Source of the DNA: Janthinobacterium sp. 344
GTDB taxonomy: Bacteria; Pseudomonadota; Gammaproteobacteria; Burkholderiales; Burkholderiaceae_D
Direction: 5' to 3'
Length of the DNA stretch: 64,000 nt
Assembly (NCBI RefSeq): GCF_900112025.1
Contig: NZ_FOKL01000003.1
Span: 310,001 to 374,000, forward strand
Part shown: piece after piece, positions 1-10,537 of the stretch
How the letters are laid out: each line of letters begins with the position of its first letter
Numbering within the stretch: position 1 is the first letter of the stretch
Program-made: the position numbers and the translations under genes
The notes under the pieces: model-generated
The model's input: only the letters and a program-made list of their open reading frames with translations
Database searches by the model: none
Told to the model about the DNA's origin: nothing

Positions 1-1
1 C

Positions 2-1141
2 CTGGCGACGGGCGAGCAGGCGTTCGAGGCGTGGGGCTGGCGCGTGCCGTTCCTGCTCTCCGTGGTGCTGCTGGGTATTTCCGTCTGGATCCGCATGGCC
101 ATGAATGAATCGCCGGCATTCGCCAAGATGAAGGCCGAAGGCAAGACGTCGAAAGCCCCGCTGACGGAAGCGTTCGGCAAGTGGAAAAACCTGAAGATCG
201 TCATCCTGGCCCTGATCGGCCTGACCGCCGGCCAGGCCGTCGTCTGGTACACGGGCCAGTTCTACGCCCTGTTCTTCATGATCCAGACCCTGAAAGTGGA
301 CCTGGCAACGGCCAACGTGCTGGTCGCCATCGCCCTGCTGCTGGCCACGCCGTTCTTCCTGTTCTTCGGCAGCCTGTCCGACCGCATCGGCCGCAAGTAC
401 ATCATCCTCGGCGGCTGCCTGATCGCCGCCCTGACCTACTTCCCGATCTTCAACGGCCTGACGCACTTCGCCAATCCGCAGCTGGAAGCAGCACTGAAGA
501 ACTCGCCAGTGGTGGTGGTGGCCGATCCCGCCTCGTGCCACTTCCAGTTCAACATGACGGGCACGAAGAAATTCCCGTCGTCGTGCGACATCGCCACCGG
601 CTTCCTGTCGAACAGCTCGGTCAACTACACGAAGGAAGACGCACCGGCCGGCTCCATCGCCAAGGTACGCATCGGCACGAAGGAGTTTTCCTCGTTCAAC
701 GCCGTCATGACGGCCGACGGCTTGAACTTCGATGCGGAAAGCAAGGCCCACGAAGCGGCGCTGAAGAAGGAACTGGGCGCCGGCATCAAGGAAGCGGGCT
801 ACCCGGCCAAGGCCGATCCGGAACAGATCAACAAGCCGATGGTCGTCTTGCTGCTGTTCATCCTGGTGCTGTACGTGACCATGGTGTACGGCCCGATCGC
901 CGCCATGCTGGTGGAAATGTTCCCGACCCGCATCCGCTACACGTCGATGTCCCTGCCCTACCATATCGGTAACGGCTGGTTCGGCGGCCTGCTGCCCACC
1001 ACGGCCTTCGCGCTGGTGGCCTTCAAGGGCGACATCTATTACGGCCTGTGGTATCCGATCGTCGTCGCCCTGGCGACTGTGGTGATCGGCACCCTGTTTG
1101 TCGGCGAAACCAAGGACAACAATATCTACGCCGACGACTGA
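2..1141 (+). CDS. MFS transporter of the metabolite:H+ symporter (MHS) type, 5'-truncated by the window edge
   Basis: The frame is open from the window edge, so the start and roughly the first five membrane segments lie outside; 379 residues are visible. The first residues contain WGWRVPFLLS, the conserved entry to segment 6 of MHS symporters (ProP, KgtP, ShiA group), and GSLSDRIGRKY is the MFS loop motif of the C-terminal half. A hydrophilic block of about 125 residues (visible residues ~150-277) with two Cys interrupts the late membrane segments; comparable extracytoplasmic inserts occur in longer beta-proteobacterial MHS members. It should be an inner-membrane proton symporter for a small organic solute such as an organic acid or osmolyte, but the substrate cannot be read from the sequence. 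A strong hairpin terminator follows 42 bp after the stop. Confidence 0.85.
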   Translation: MATGEQAFEAWGWRVPFLLSVVLLGISVWIRMAMNESPAFAKMKAEGKTSKAPLTEAFGKWKNLKIVILALIGLTAGQAVVWYTGQFYALFFMIQTLKVDLATANVLVAIALLLATPFFLFFGSLSDRIGRKYIILGGCLIAALTYFPIFNGLTHFANPQLEAALKNSPVVVVADPASCHFQFNMTGTKKFPSSCDIATGFLSNSSVNYTKEDAPAGSIAKVRIGTKEFSSFNAVMTADGLNFDAESKAHEAALKKELGAGIKEAGYPAKADPEQINKPMVVLLLFILVLYVTMVYGPIAAMLVEMFPTRIRYTSMSLPYHIGNGWFGGLLPTTAFALVAFKGDIYYGLWYPIVVALATVVIGTLFVGETKDNNIYADD

Positions 1142-1182
1142 GCGTCACCCCGCCCCGGCCGCGCTGCCGGGGCCTGCAAAAC

Positions 1183-1213
1183 AAAACGCCGCTGACATGT
1201 CAGCGGCGTTTTT
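1183..1213. terminator. Perfect-palindrome bidirectional terminator
   Basis: A 15-bp perfect inverted repeat without loop bases (AACGCCGCTGACA against its complement, flanked by A4 and T5) lies between the rightward transporter gene and the leftward small lipoprotein gene. The A/T tails make it a rho-independent terminator in both directions. Confidence 0.85.
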
Positions 1214-1235
1214 CATGGCGCGGCGGCGTGCAAGC

Positions 1236-1439
1236 TTACTTGCCGCTGGCGCCCTGTTGCTGTCTGTCGCGGTGCTGCACGTATTCCTGATAGCTGGTCT
1301 GGTTGCGCTTGCGGCAGGCATTGCGGTCGTCGAAATTATTCAAGCTGTTGCAGTACTCGCCGATCTTGTCCCGGTTCGCGTCATACAGTACCTCGCAGCC
1401 GGTAATGGTCAACAGAAAGGGAACGATCAGATATTTCAT
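1236..1439 (-). CDS. Small lipoprotein of unknown function
   Basis: A 67-residue protein starting at the ATG preceded by GAGAG; a longer frame upstream has no matching ribosome site. It opens with Met-Lys and a hydrophobic stretch ending in the lipobox ITGC, so it is predicted to be lipidated at Cys15 and anchored in the envelope. The mature part is short and polar (DANRDKIGEYC, then a Gln-rich tail) with two further Cys that could form a disulfide. I do not recognise a family. It shares the terminator at 1183-1213 with the convergent transporter gene. Confidence 0.65.
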   Translation of the reverse strand: MKYLIVPFLLTITGCEVLYDANRDKIGEYCNSLNNFDDRNACRKRNQTSYQEYVQHRDRQQQGASGK

Positions 1440-1553
1440 TGCTACTCTCATGGATAGGGACGGAATTGCGCGAAAAAAACACCAGATTGCCCACTTGATA
1501 AGCGAGCGGCTTATCTTAACGCGATCACGGCGCAAAGTACAAGCGCTCGGTTA

Positions 1554-2504
1554 TTACTTGATGGAAAGGATGGGAACAGCGGGCGGCGCCAGCGTGCCCG
1601 GCTCCCCCCTTTCCTCGTTCAGCAGGGGATTGCCTTCCGCGAATGCCGCCAGGTGCTCCAGCAACACGCGCACGCGCGCCGGCAGGTAGCGCCGCTGCGT
1701 CCACACGGCATACACATGGCGCGGCTGCGGCATCCAGTCGGGCAGCACGCGCACGAGCGAGCCGCGCGCCACCTCGTCGCGGCACTGCAATAGCGGACAC
1801 AGCAAGATGCCGATGCCGGCGTCCGCCATCTCCACGGCCAGGCGCATCTCATTGACGCGCAGGCGCGCCTGCGGCTGGATCACCATCTCGGCGCCATCGC
1901 CGGGCCGGCGCAGGCGCCAGCTGCGCAGCGGCTCGGCGACGATCAATTCGTGCCGTTCCAGTTCCTGCAAGTCGCGCGGCACGCCGGCGCGCGCCAGGTA
2001 GCCGGGCGCGGCCACCATCACCAGCGAGGCGCTGCCCAGGCGCCGCTGCATCAGCGAGGAATCATCGAGCGCGCCCACGCGGATGGCCAGGTCGGCGCCG
2101 CTGCCCACCAGGTCTTGCAGCAGGTTCGACAGTTCCAGCTCCAGGCGGATATCCGGATACTGCTGCATGAAGCTGACCCAGGCGGGCGTCAGCAGGCCGC
2201 TGGCGAAATTCACGGGCGCCAGCACGCGGATGGTGCCGGACACGGCCCCCAGGCTGGCGTCGAGCTGCCGCGTGGCCTGGCGCAGGGCGTGCACGAGACC
2301 CCGGCATTGCTCATAGTATTGCCAGCCTTCCGCCGTCGGCTGCAAACGGCGCGCGCTGCGGTTCAGCAAGCGGTAGCCCAGCTGGCTTTCCAGCTTTTGC
2401 AGCCGGCGCGTGACGGTCGCGGCGGGCAAGTCTTCCTTCACGGCCGCCGCATGCAGGCTGCCCGCCTCCACGATGGCAACAAACAAAGCTAAGTCATCGA
2501 GCAT
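1554..2504 (-). CDS. LysR-family transcriptional regulator
   Basis: 316 residues, the usual LysR length. Residues 1-60 form the winged helix-turn-helix (LALFVAIVEAGSLHAAA, then PAATVTRRLQKLESQLGYRL), followed by a linker helix and a LysR substrate-binding domain (from about residue 90, GTIRVLAPVNFASGLL). It belongs to the large group of LysR repressor/activators often found beside oxidoreductase or small membrane protein genes. It is divergent from the DUF2798 gene with a 112-bp shared control region, so that gene is its likeliest target (inference). The effector is unknown. Confidence 0.92.
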   Translation of the reverse strand: MLDDLALFVAIVEAGSLHAAAVKEDLPAATVTRRLQKLESQLGYRLLNRSARRLQPTAEGWQYYEQCRGLVHALRQATRQLDASLGAVSGTIRVLAPVNFASGLLTPAWVSFMQQYPDIRLELELSNLLQDLVGSGADLAIRVGALDDSSLMQRRLGSASLVMVAAPGYLARAGVPRDLQELERHELIVAEPLRSWRLRRPGDGAEMVIQPQARLRVNEMRLAVEMADAGIGILLCPLLQCRDEVARGSLVRVLPDWMPQPRHVYAVWTQRRYLPARVRVLLEHLAAFAEGNPLLNEERGEPGTLAPPAVPILSIK

Positions 2505-2535
2505 GCATCGCCCTCCATGATTGCATTTTCGGAAT

Positions 2536-2565
2536 TTGAAATTAAAAATATGCCTCTAGTATAGA
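2536..2565 (+). promoter_or_regulatory. Probable sigma70 promoter of the DUF2798 gene
   Basis: TTGAAA (2536-2541) and TATAGA (2560-2565) are separated by 18 bp in the AT-rich gap between the divergent LysR and DUF2798 genes. A LysR regulator would be expected to bind overlapping or just upstream of this point. Confidence 0.45.
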
Positions 2566-2616
2566 TTGGCGCAAGTCGTTACGCTGTCTTCTTTCCAACT
2601 TATTTGAAAGCGCCCC

Positions 2617-2910
2617 ATGTCCGATGCCCTGCGCCTGCGCTGCGTGTTTGCCTTCCTGATGTCGCTCGTGATGACCTTGCTGATGAGCGCCTGGGTCACC
2701 TGGCTCAATATCGGCCTGCAGGCCGATTTCCTGCCGCGCTGGCGCCATGCCTTCTTTGCCGCCTGGCCCGTGGCCTTCGTTGCCGTGATGCTGTTCGCAC
2801 CGCGCGTGCAGCTGATCAGCCGCGCCATCGTGGCGAAACTGGCCCGTCCCGCCGCAGCGCCGGCCTGCCGCGTGTGCGCCGCCACGACCAGCTGCTCCTG
2901 CGCCAGCTGA
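2617..2910 (+). CDS. DUF2798 family small membrane protein
   Basis: 97 residues with two hydrophobic segments (about residues 7-32 and 45-62). The layout, including SLVMTLLMSAWVTWLN and a later WPVAFVAVMLFAP, matches the DUF2798 family of two-helix inner-membrane proteins of unknown role. The C-terminal tail carries a cluster of Cys (CRVCAATTSCSCAS), which is not usual for the family and could bind metal or just be loose tail. It is divergent from the LysR gene and has a recognisable promoter. The ribosome site is weak (GAAAG). Confidence 0.75.
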   Translation: MSDALRLRCVFAFLMSLVMTLLMSAWVTWLNIGLQADFLPRWRHAFFAAWPVAFVAVMLFAPRVQLISRAIVAKLARPAAAPACRVCAATTSCSCAS

Positions 2911-3030
2911 TGCCCGCTTAACCGCCGGTTTGCCGCCGGCAGCGTCACTCGGTCACTTCACGCCCGGAATGCCCACAGCCGCCCCGATCCGGGCTATGCT
3001 ATGGCCGTCCTTGATTACAGTGGAGTGTCC

Positions 3031-3429
3031 ATGCTCGATCTCGTTTCCCTCACCGTTGCCGACCTGGCACGCGCGGAACGCTTCTATGACGCCATCTTCG
3101 CCGCGCTGGAAGTCCCCAAGGTGGGCAGCGACCATGCCAATGCCTGGATCGGCTACGGCGAACGCAGCGATGCGGAGCATCCCGAACGCAGCTATTTTTC
3201 CGTGCGCCTGGGCCCCGCGCCCGATGACGCGCCGCGCCGCCACTGCTGCTTCAAGGCGAACACGCGCGCGGCCGTGGAAGCCTTCTGGCAGGCGGGCCTG
3301 GCCCATGGCGGCTTCGACCTGGGCGCCCCCGGCCTGCGCCACTATCACGCCAGCTATTACGCCGCCTTCCTGTTCGATCCGGACGGCAACCGCATCGAAG
3401 CCGTCTGCCACCGCGCGAACGCCGGCTGA
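3031..3429 (+). CDS. VOC (glyoxalase/bleomycin-resistance fold) family protein
   Basis: 132 residues from the ATG preceded by GGAG; an upstream in-frame ATG at 3001 has no ribosome site. It begins LDLVSLTVADLARAERFYDA, the typical first beta-alpha unit of the VOC fold, and ends FLFDPDGNRIEAVCH, the typical metal-ligand strand with Asp-Pro-Asp-Gly-Asn and a Glu. VOC proteins bind divalent metals and act as lyases, dioxygenases or resistance proteins; the substrate is not evident. It stands alone between the DUF2798 gene and a lipoprotein gene. Confidence 0.85.
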   Translation: MLDLVSLTVADLARAERFYDAIFAALEVPKVGSDHANAWIGYGERSDAEHPERSYFSVRLGPAPDDAPRRHCCFKANTRAAVEAFWQAGLAHGGFDLGAPGLRHYHASYYAAFLFDPDGNRIEAVCHRANAG

Positions 3430-3536
3430 CAGGCGGGGATACCGCGTCCTGTTCAGCATTTTCACTTTTCCCTGATGTGCCTATAATGGCTGGCACGCCA
3501 TGCCGGTCCCCGGTTCCCGCACCAAGAAGGAGATTC

Positions 3537-4373
3537 ATGCATCATCTATTCGTCGGCCGCCCCGCGCGCACTCTATTCCTGGGCAGTGTCGGCTTGCTGC
3601 TGTCCGGCTGCTCTTTGCTGCCCACGTCCCCGGCCACGCCAGGCATCCCGGCCACGGCCGCCCTGCCCGATGCCAGCATCGCCTATACCCTGAGCGGACA
3701 AGGCGGCTTGCCCGTGGTGTTCCAGTCGGCCATGGGCGACGGCAAGGATGTGTGGGCCAAGGTGATGCCCGAAGTCGCCAGGCAGCACCGCGTGCTCGCG
3801 TACGACCGCCCCGGCTACGGCGACAGCAAGAAGACCACCACGCCGCGCGATCCCTGCACCATCGCGGCCCAGCAGCGCGCCCTGCTGGCGCAGGCGGGGC
3901 TGAAACCGCCGTTCGTGCTGGTCGGCCACGGCTTGGGCGGCTTGTACCAGTACGTGTATGCGAAGCTGTACCCGCAGGACGTGGCCGGCCTGATCCTGCT
4001 CGACCCCACGCACCCGCAGCAATGGAGCCGCATGCAGACGGACGCGTCCGCCTACGCCATGCTCGTGAAGACGCGGCGCAAACTCATGTTCAACAGTACG
4101 GAATCGGCCGAATTCGATGCCCAGACCCAGTGCCTGCAGCATGTCGACATGGCCAGCCCGCTGCGCGTGCCCGCCATGCTGCTGGTGCGCGACAAGTTCG
4201 GCATCGAGGAAACGGGGTCGTTTGAAAGCGTGGTGCGGGCGCAGGAAAAGGATTGGCAACGCCTGAGCGGCGCACCGGCCATCGAGCGCATCACGGGCGC
4301 CGGCTACTACATCCAGAAAGACAACCCCGTCATCGTCAACGAGGCGGTCAAGATGGTGGTGAAGAAGAAATAA
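3537..4373 (+). CDS. Alpha/beta-hydrolase-fold lipoprotein with degenerate catalytic triad
   Basis: 278 residues, start fixed by AAGGAG eight bases upstream. A signal sequence ending in the lipobox LLSGC predicts an anchored lipoprotein. The rest follows the alpha/beta-hydrolase plan (RVLAYDRPGYGDS, then VLVGHGLGGLYQYVYA, then LILLDPTHPQQW). The nucleophile elbow, normally G-H-S-x-G, reads GHGLG, and the C-terminal His position reads GAGYYIQKD where relatives have G-H-Y-I-Q. So both nucleophile Ser and catalytic His appear replaced, each by a change reachable with one base. It is either a non-enzymatic binding or scaffold protein or a decaying enzyme; the frame is intact, which favours a retained role. 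It is convergent with the beta-oxidation gene. Confidence 0.8.
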   Translation: MHHLFVGRPARTLFLGSVGLLLSGCSLLPTSPATPGIPATAALPDASIAYTLSGQGGLPVVFQSAMGDGKDVWAKVMPEVARQHRVLAYDRPGYGDSKKTTTPRDPCTIAAQQRALLAQAGLKPPFVLVGHGLGGLYQYVYAKLYPQDVAGLILLDPTHPQQWSRMQTDASAYAMLVKTRRKLMFNSTESAEFDAQTQCLQHVDMASPLRVPAMLLVRDKFGIEETGSFESVVRAQEKDWQRLSGAPAIERITGAGYYIQKDNPVIVNEAVKMVVKKK

Positions 4374-4393
4374 TAAATATCGCTGGCATGTAA

Positions 4394-4433
4394 CCCCGGC
4401 AGCCGGGGTCGGATCCTGAGGGTCCGACCCCGG
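4394..4433. repeat. Intergenic palindromic element, copy 1, with an overlapping second hairpin
   Basis: A 31-bp near-perfect palindrome at 4403-4433 (arms CCGGGGTCGG...CCGACCCCGG, one G-T wobble) overlaps a second small hairpin at 4394-4408 (CCCCGG-CAG-CCGGGG), so the two folds exclude each other. It lies between two convergent genes. An almost identical element is at 12080-12110. No T-run follows, so it could be a REP-like repeat, a terminator or both. Confidence 0.7.
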
Positions 4434-4451
4434 TCTCTGCCGTCGGGTTTC

Positions 4452-6539
<2,088 letters not shown>

Positions 6540-6888
6540 GTCTCTTCCTTATTGGTTTTGCTCAACGTATGAGGTGGTTGCAAGGGATGAAGCTTCACTA
6601 TACCGCATAAAAGAACGCTCGTATTATTTTTGTCGTGGCGCGCCAGGCGCCCGCATCGGCCGTCATGGTACAACATCGCCCGCTGCCGATGGCCGCGCTC
6701 GGCGTTGCGGGGGGCCAGCAGCTATCACATGGATATTCAGGCAGATAATAAAACCGCAATAAGAAAAACACCGTTTTATTCTTCGGATTATGTGCCCGCA
6801 TATCCGCGCACGGGCCAATAGCGACAGTTTCCGCATTATTTATGCATGCCCCTTGTTTTTCTCCAGACGCTGGGGAATAATAAAATTA

Positions 6889-6902
6889 TTGATTCAAATC
6901 AA
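6889..6902 (+). promoter_or_regulatory. FNR/Anr/CRP-family box (TTGAT-N4-ATCAA)
   Basis: TTGATTCAAATCAA is an exact match to the FNR-type consensus TTGAT-N4-ATCAA. It sits 214 bp upstream of the chemoreceptor start and about 26 bp upstream of a TATAAG hexamer, the usual class II activator geometry. This suggests oxygen-linked control of the chemotaxis operon. Confidence 0.65.
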
Positions 6903-6958
6903 TACTCTGCAATTGATTTAATATAAGGCGTCAGCGGTCGCCGGATATCGCCTGCCTT

Positions 6959-6994
6959 TATCGGACACCATATCTGACACCTTATCGGACAAAT
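6959..6994. repeat. Three 12-bp tandem repeats in the chemotaxis leader
   Basis: Three consecutive 12-bp units begin at 6959, 6971 and 6983, each starting TATC(G/T)GACA. Exact 12-bp spacing (a little over one helical turn) would place repeated protein contacts on a similar face. They lie just downstream of the probable transcription start, a suitable place for a repressor. Confidence 0.6.
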
Positions 6995-7115
6995 TCTCAC
7001 CGATTATCACTTTGCGCCAGATGCATAACCGTGCTGAATCAACTTATTAAAGCGTCTTATATTCTCATGCCGTACTAGCGCCACCCATTCTTCGACCCAC
7101 ACTGAAGGAAATTTT

Positions 7116-9179
7116 ATGGACGCAGCCAGCCATGTCAGCCTCTCCCAGGATCTGGACTTACAAGCGATCAATACTGCGCTCAACCGTGTCCAGGCCGTGA
7201 TCGAATTCGAACTCGACGGCACCATCCTGCATGCGAATGACAATTTCCTGCGCGTCGTCGGCTATTCCCTGGCCGACGTGCAAGGCAAGCACCACGCCAT
7301 GTTCTGCGACCCCGAGTTTGTCAAGACGGCCGAGTACCGCGACTTCTGGGCCAAGCTGGCGCGCGGCGAATTCGACCAGGGCGAATACAAGCGCCGCGCC
7401 AAGGATGGCCGCGAAGTGTGGATCAATGCTTCCTACAATCCCATCCTCGACGCGGACGGCAAGCCGTATAAAGTCATCAAGTTCGCCACCGACATCACGG
7501 CCAGCAAGCGCCGCAACGCCGATTACGAAGGCAAGATCGATGCGATCGGCAAGACGCAGGCCGTGATCGAGTTCAAGCTCGACGGCACCATCATCGGCGC
7601 CAACGACAACTTCCTCAAAGCCACCGGCTACACGCTGGAAGAGATCGAAGGCAGGCACCACCGCATGTTTTGCGAACCCGAGTATGCCAAGAGCGAGGAC
7701 TATGCGCGCTTCTGGCAAAAGCTGGGCAAGGGTGAATTCGACGCGGGCGAGTACAAGCGCGTGAAGAAGGACGGCCGCGAAATCTGGCTCAACGCCTCGT
7801 ACAACCCGATCTTTGACGCGGAAGGCCGCCCCTTCAAGGTGGTCAAGTTCGCCAACGACGTCACGGCGCTGAAAAAGCGCAATGCCGAATACGAGGGCAA
7901 GGTCAGCGCCATCGGCAAGGCGCAGGCCGTGATCGAATTCGACATGCAGGGCAATGTGCTCGATGCGAACGACAATTTCCTCGCCGTCATGGGCTATGAC
8001 TTGAGCGACATCCAGGGCGAACACCACCGCATGTTCTGCGAAGCGGACTACGCCAGCAGCGCCGAGTACAAGAAGTTCTGGCAAAAGCTGAACCGCGGCG
8101 AATTCGACGCGGGCCGCTACAAGCGCCTGGGCAACCATGGCAAGGTGGTGTGGATACAGGCCACCTACAACCCCATCCTCGACCTGAACGGCAAGCCGTA
8201 CAAAGTGGTCAAGTTCGCCATCGACATCACGGATCAGGTGAACATGGAGAACAGCATCCACGCCAAGGCGGCCAACGACAGCCGCAAGGTCGAGGCGCTG
8301 CTGGCCTGCGTGGCGCGCGCGGCGCAGGGCGACCTGACCTGCGATATCGTGCCCGAAGGCGACGAGCCGATCGACCTGCTGGCCGGCGGCATCAGCAAGA
8401 TGATCGTCGACCTGCGCGGCGTGATCGGCGACGTGGTGGCGGCGGCGAACGGCTTTGCCGACGCCTCGCACGCCATCGCCGAGCGGGCCACGGGCGTGGC
8501 CGTGGGCACGCAGGCGCTGGGCGCCACGGTGGAGGAAATGAACGCCTCCATCGACGGCCTGACGTTTTCCATCAATTCCATCGCCGAGAACACCTCGAAC
8601 GCGGACTACCTGGCGAAAGCCACGCAGCAGGAAGCGGAGGCGGGCGCGCGCGCCGTCGCCAAGTCGATCGAGGCGATGGACCTGATCAACCGCTCGTCGG
8701 AAGACATCGGCGAAATCGTCAAGGTTATCAGCGAGATCGCCAACCAGACCAACATGCTGGCGTTCAACGCGGCCATCGAGGCGGCGCGCGCGGGCGAGCA
8801 CGGCCTGGGCTTTTCCGTCGTCGCCGACGAAGTGCGCAAGCTGGCCGAACGCTCGTCGCAGGCGACCAAGGAAATTTCCAAGCTGATCAACGAGTCCGTC
8901 AAGCGCGTCTCCACGGGCAGCGAAATCTCGCGCCAGGCCAGCGATGCCTTCGACAAGATCGTCTCGGGCGTGGCGAAAACCACGCTGGCCATCTCGGATA
9001 TCTCGAAAGCGGCCAACGAGCAGCTGCTGACGGCGCGCGAAGTGTCGACGGCGATCCAGTACATCGCCGAGGAAACGGAGAAATCGGCCGCCAACTGCGA
9101 CAGCATCGCCCGCTCGACGGATAGCCTGAACGACCGCGCGGGCAGCCTGAACCAGACTGTCTCCGGCTTCGTGGTGTAG
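7116..9179 (+). CDS. Soluble methyl-accepting chemotaxis protein with three tandem PAS domains
   Basis: 687 residues, no membrane segment, start preceded by GAAGGAAA. Three near-identical PAS modules of about 122 residues occupy ~20-140, 142-262 and 264-384; each contains D(G)xxxxANDNFL, HHxMFC and a closing KFA-D-T. A HAMP-like linker (~400-450) leads into an MCP signalling domain (~450-687) with the invariant hairpin tip [21 protein letters not shown]. The layout resembles the BdlA/Aer-like cytoplasmic receptors that sense redox, oxygen or metabolism, but no ligand is shown. No C-terminal CheR-binding pentapeptide is seen. It heads a four-gene operon with cheR, cheD and a triple-CheW protein and has an FNR-type box upstream. 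Confidence 0.92.
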   Translation: MDAASHVSLSQDLDLQAINTALNRVQAVIEFELDGTILHANDNFLRVVGYSLADVQGKHHAMFCDPEFVKTAEYRDFWAKLARGEFDQGEYKRRAKDGREVWINASYNPILDADGKPYKVIKFATDITASKRRNADYEGKIDAIGKTQAVIEFKLDGTIIGANDNFLKATGYTLEEIEGRHHRMFCEPEYAKSEDYARFWQKLGKGEFDAGEYKRVKKDGREIWLNASYNPIFDAEGRPFKVVKFANDVTALKKRNAEYEGKVSAIGKAQAVIEFDMQGNVLDANDNFLAVMGYDLSDIQGEHHRMFCEADYASSAEYKKFWQKLNRGEFDAGRYKRLGNHGKVVWIQATYNPILDLNGKPYKVVKFAIDITDQVNMENSIHAKAANDSRKVEALLACVARAAQGDLTCDIVPEGDEPIDLLAGGISKMIVDLRGVIGDVVAAANGFADASHAIAERATGVAVGTQALGATVEEMNASIDGLTFSINSIAENTSNADYLAKATQQEAEAGARAVAKSIEAMDLINRSSEDIGEIVKVISEIANQTNMLAFNAAIEAARAGEHGLGFSVVADEVRKLAERSSQATKEISKLINESVKRVSTGSEISRQASDAFDKIVSGVAKTTLAISDISKAANEQLLTAREVSTAIQYIAEETEKSAANCDSIARSTDSLNDRAGSLNQTVSGFVV

Positions 9180-9182
9180 GCC

Positions 9183-10007
9183 ATGAGCCACGCGGCCACC
9201 CTGACGCCCGAGGTGCTGACCACCCTGATCGCGCTGGTGCGCCAGCATACGGGCATCGCCATGACCGCGCGCAAGAGCGTCCTGCTGGAACGCCGCCTGC
9301 AGCCCCGGCTGCAGGCGCTGTCCCTGCACAGCTATCAGGCCTACCTGGACCGGGTGGCCAGCGACCGCGACGAGGTGGTCCATTTCATCGATCTGGTGAC
9401 GACGAATGACACGCTGTTCTTCCGCACGCCGCAGATCTGGGATTACTTCCGCGACCGCTACCTGCCCGCCTGGGCCCGCGCCCATCCGGGCGGCTGCCTG
9501 AAGATCTGGTCGGCGGCGGCCGCCAGCGGCGAGGAGCTGTATTCGATCGCCATGCTGTGCGAGCAGTTCCGTTTGCAATCGCCCGCGTTCCGCTACCAGA
9601 TCCTGGCCAGCGACATTTCGCAGCAGATCCTCGGCGCGGCGCGGGCCGGCCAGTACAGCGGCCGCTCCGTCGAGCGCATCCGCCTGTCGCATCCGGACTT
9701 GCTGCGCAAATACTTCACGCCGTCGCCGTACGGCGTCAAGGTCAACGAGGAACTGCGCCAGCACGTCAGCTTTTCCCAGCACAACCTGCTCGAAGCGCTG
9801 CGGCCGGCGCAGCAGTTCGACCTGGTATTTTTGCGCAATGTGCTGATCTATTTCGATGCCGAGCACCAGGAAACGGTGCTGCGCCAGGCAAGGCTGAGCC
9901 TGAAGGACGAGGGCCGGCTGATCCTGGGCGAATCGGAAACCATCGCCCGCCTCGGCACGGGCTATCAATTCGAGTTTCCCATGATTTATAAAGCGGGGGT
10001 GGCATGA
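9183..10007 (+). CDS. cheR: Chemotaxis protein methyltransferase CheR
   Basis: 274 residues, starting 4 bp after the receptor stop. It has the CheR N-terminal helical domain (residues ~1-75) and the SAM-dependent methyltransferase domain (~80-270) with NDTLFFRTPQIWDYF, IWSAAAASGEELYSIAM for SAM binding and FDLVFLRNVLIYFD. It methylates glutamates of chemoreceptors, here most likely the adjacent triple-PAS receptor. Its stop overlaps the cheD start (ATGA), a sign of translational coupling. No cheB is present in the operon. Confidence 0.95.
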   Translation: MSHAATLTPEVLTTLIALVRQHTGIAMTARKSVLLERRLQPRLQALSLHSYQAYLDRVASDRDEVVHFIDLVTTNDTLFFRTPQIWDYFRDRYLPAWARAHPGGCLKIWSAAAASGEELYSIAMLCEQFRLQSPAFRYQILASDISQQILGAARAGQYSGRSVERIRLSHPDLLRKYFTPSPYGVKVNEELRQHVSFSQHNLLEALRPAQQFDLVFLRNVLIYFDAEHQETVLRQARLSLKDEGRLILGESETIARLGTGYQFEFPMIYKAGVA

Positions 10008-10537
10008 AGGGAACACTGGCGATCGATGATGCGCCGCCGCTGCATCTGGTGGGCATGGGGCAGCTCAGCGTGGGCACGCACGGCGAGCAATTGCAGGCGC
10101 TGCTCGGTTCGTGCATCGGCATCGGCTTCATCTGGAAAAAAGGCCATTGCTGCGGCCTGGCCCACTGCTTGCTGCCGGAAGCGCCGGGCGCCGACAGCGG
10201 CCTGGGGGCGCGTTATGTGAGCCAGGCCGTGCCGTCGCTGCTGCGCCTGATGGGCGTGCGCCAGGCCGACTACGCGGACATCGACGTAGTGCTGGCGGGC
10301 GGCGCCAGCATGTTCGGCCCCCGCAATGGACGCTTGCAGGTGGGCCGGCAAAACGCGGAAGCGGCGCAAAAATATCTGGACCAGTGCGGCTTGCGCGTGA
10401 GCTTCTGCGCGCTGGGCGGGCGCCATGGACGCCAGTTGCTGATCGATTGCGCCCACCTCAGCTACGCCGTCACGGATGTCGTGGCACACGCCGTTGTTTT
10501 ACCTGCAGGCAAGGAAGGCGCGTATGCACATGCATGA
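10004..10537 (+). CDS. cheD: Chemoreceptor glutamine deamidase CheD
   Basis: 177 residues. The deamidase signature is visible: GSCIGIGF with the catalytic Cys and LAHCLLP with the catalytic His, then Y-A-D-DVVLAGGASMF of the core fold. CheD converts receptor Gln to Glu and works with the CheC/CheX phosphatase in some species. It overlaps cheR by 4 bp and the following triple-CheW gene by 14 bp, so the whole operon is translationally linked. Confidence 0.93.
   Translation: MKGTLAIDDAPPLHLVGMGQLSVGTHGEQLQALLGSCIGIGFIWKKGHCCGLAHCLLPEAPGADSGLGARYVSQAVPSLLRLMGVRQADYADIDVVLAGGASMFGPRNGRLQVGRQNAEAAQKYLDQCGLRVSFCALGGRHGRQLLIDCAHLSYAVTDVVAHAVVLPAGKEGAYAHA

Larger units (their letters stand above)
6540..7115 (+). 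promoter_or_regulatory. Long AT-rich leader between the beta-oxidation gene and the chemotaxis operon
   Basis: 576 bp with no convincing gene in either strand and clearly lower GC than its surroundings. It holds the divergent promoters: an FNR-type box (6889-6902) with a TATAAG -10-like hexamer at 6922-6927, and three 12-bp tandem repeats (6959-6994). The spacing between box centre and -10 fits activation from about -41. Confidence 0.6.

Noticed and set aside
7158..10016. A very long open frame opposite the chemotaxis genes (about 950 codons)
   Set aside because: It is a GC-rich shadow of the receptor and cheR frames; its product is low-complexity and has no domain, while the sense strand encodes complete families.
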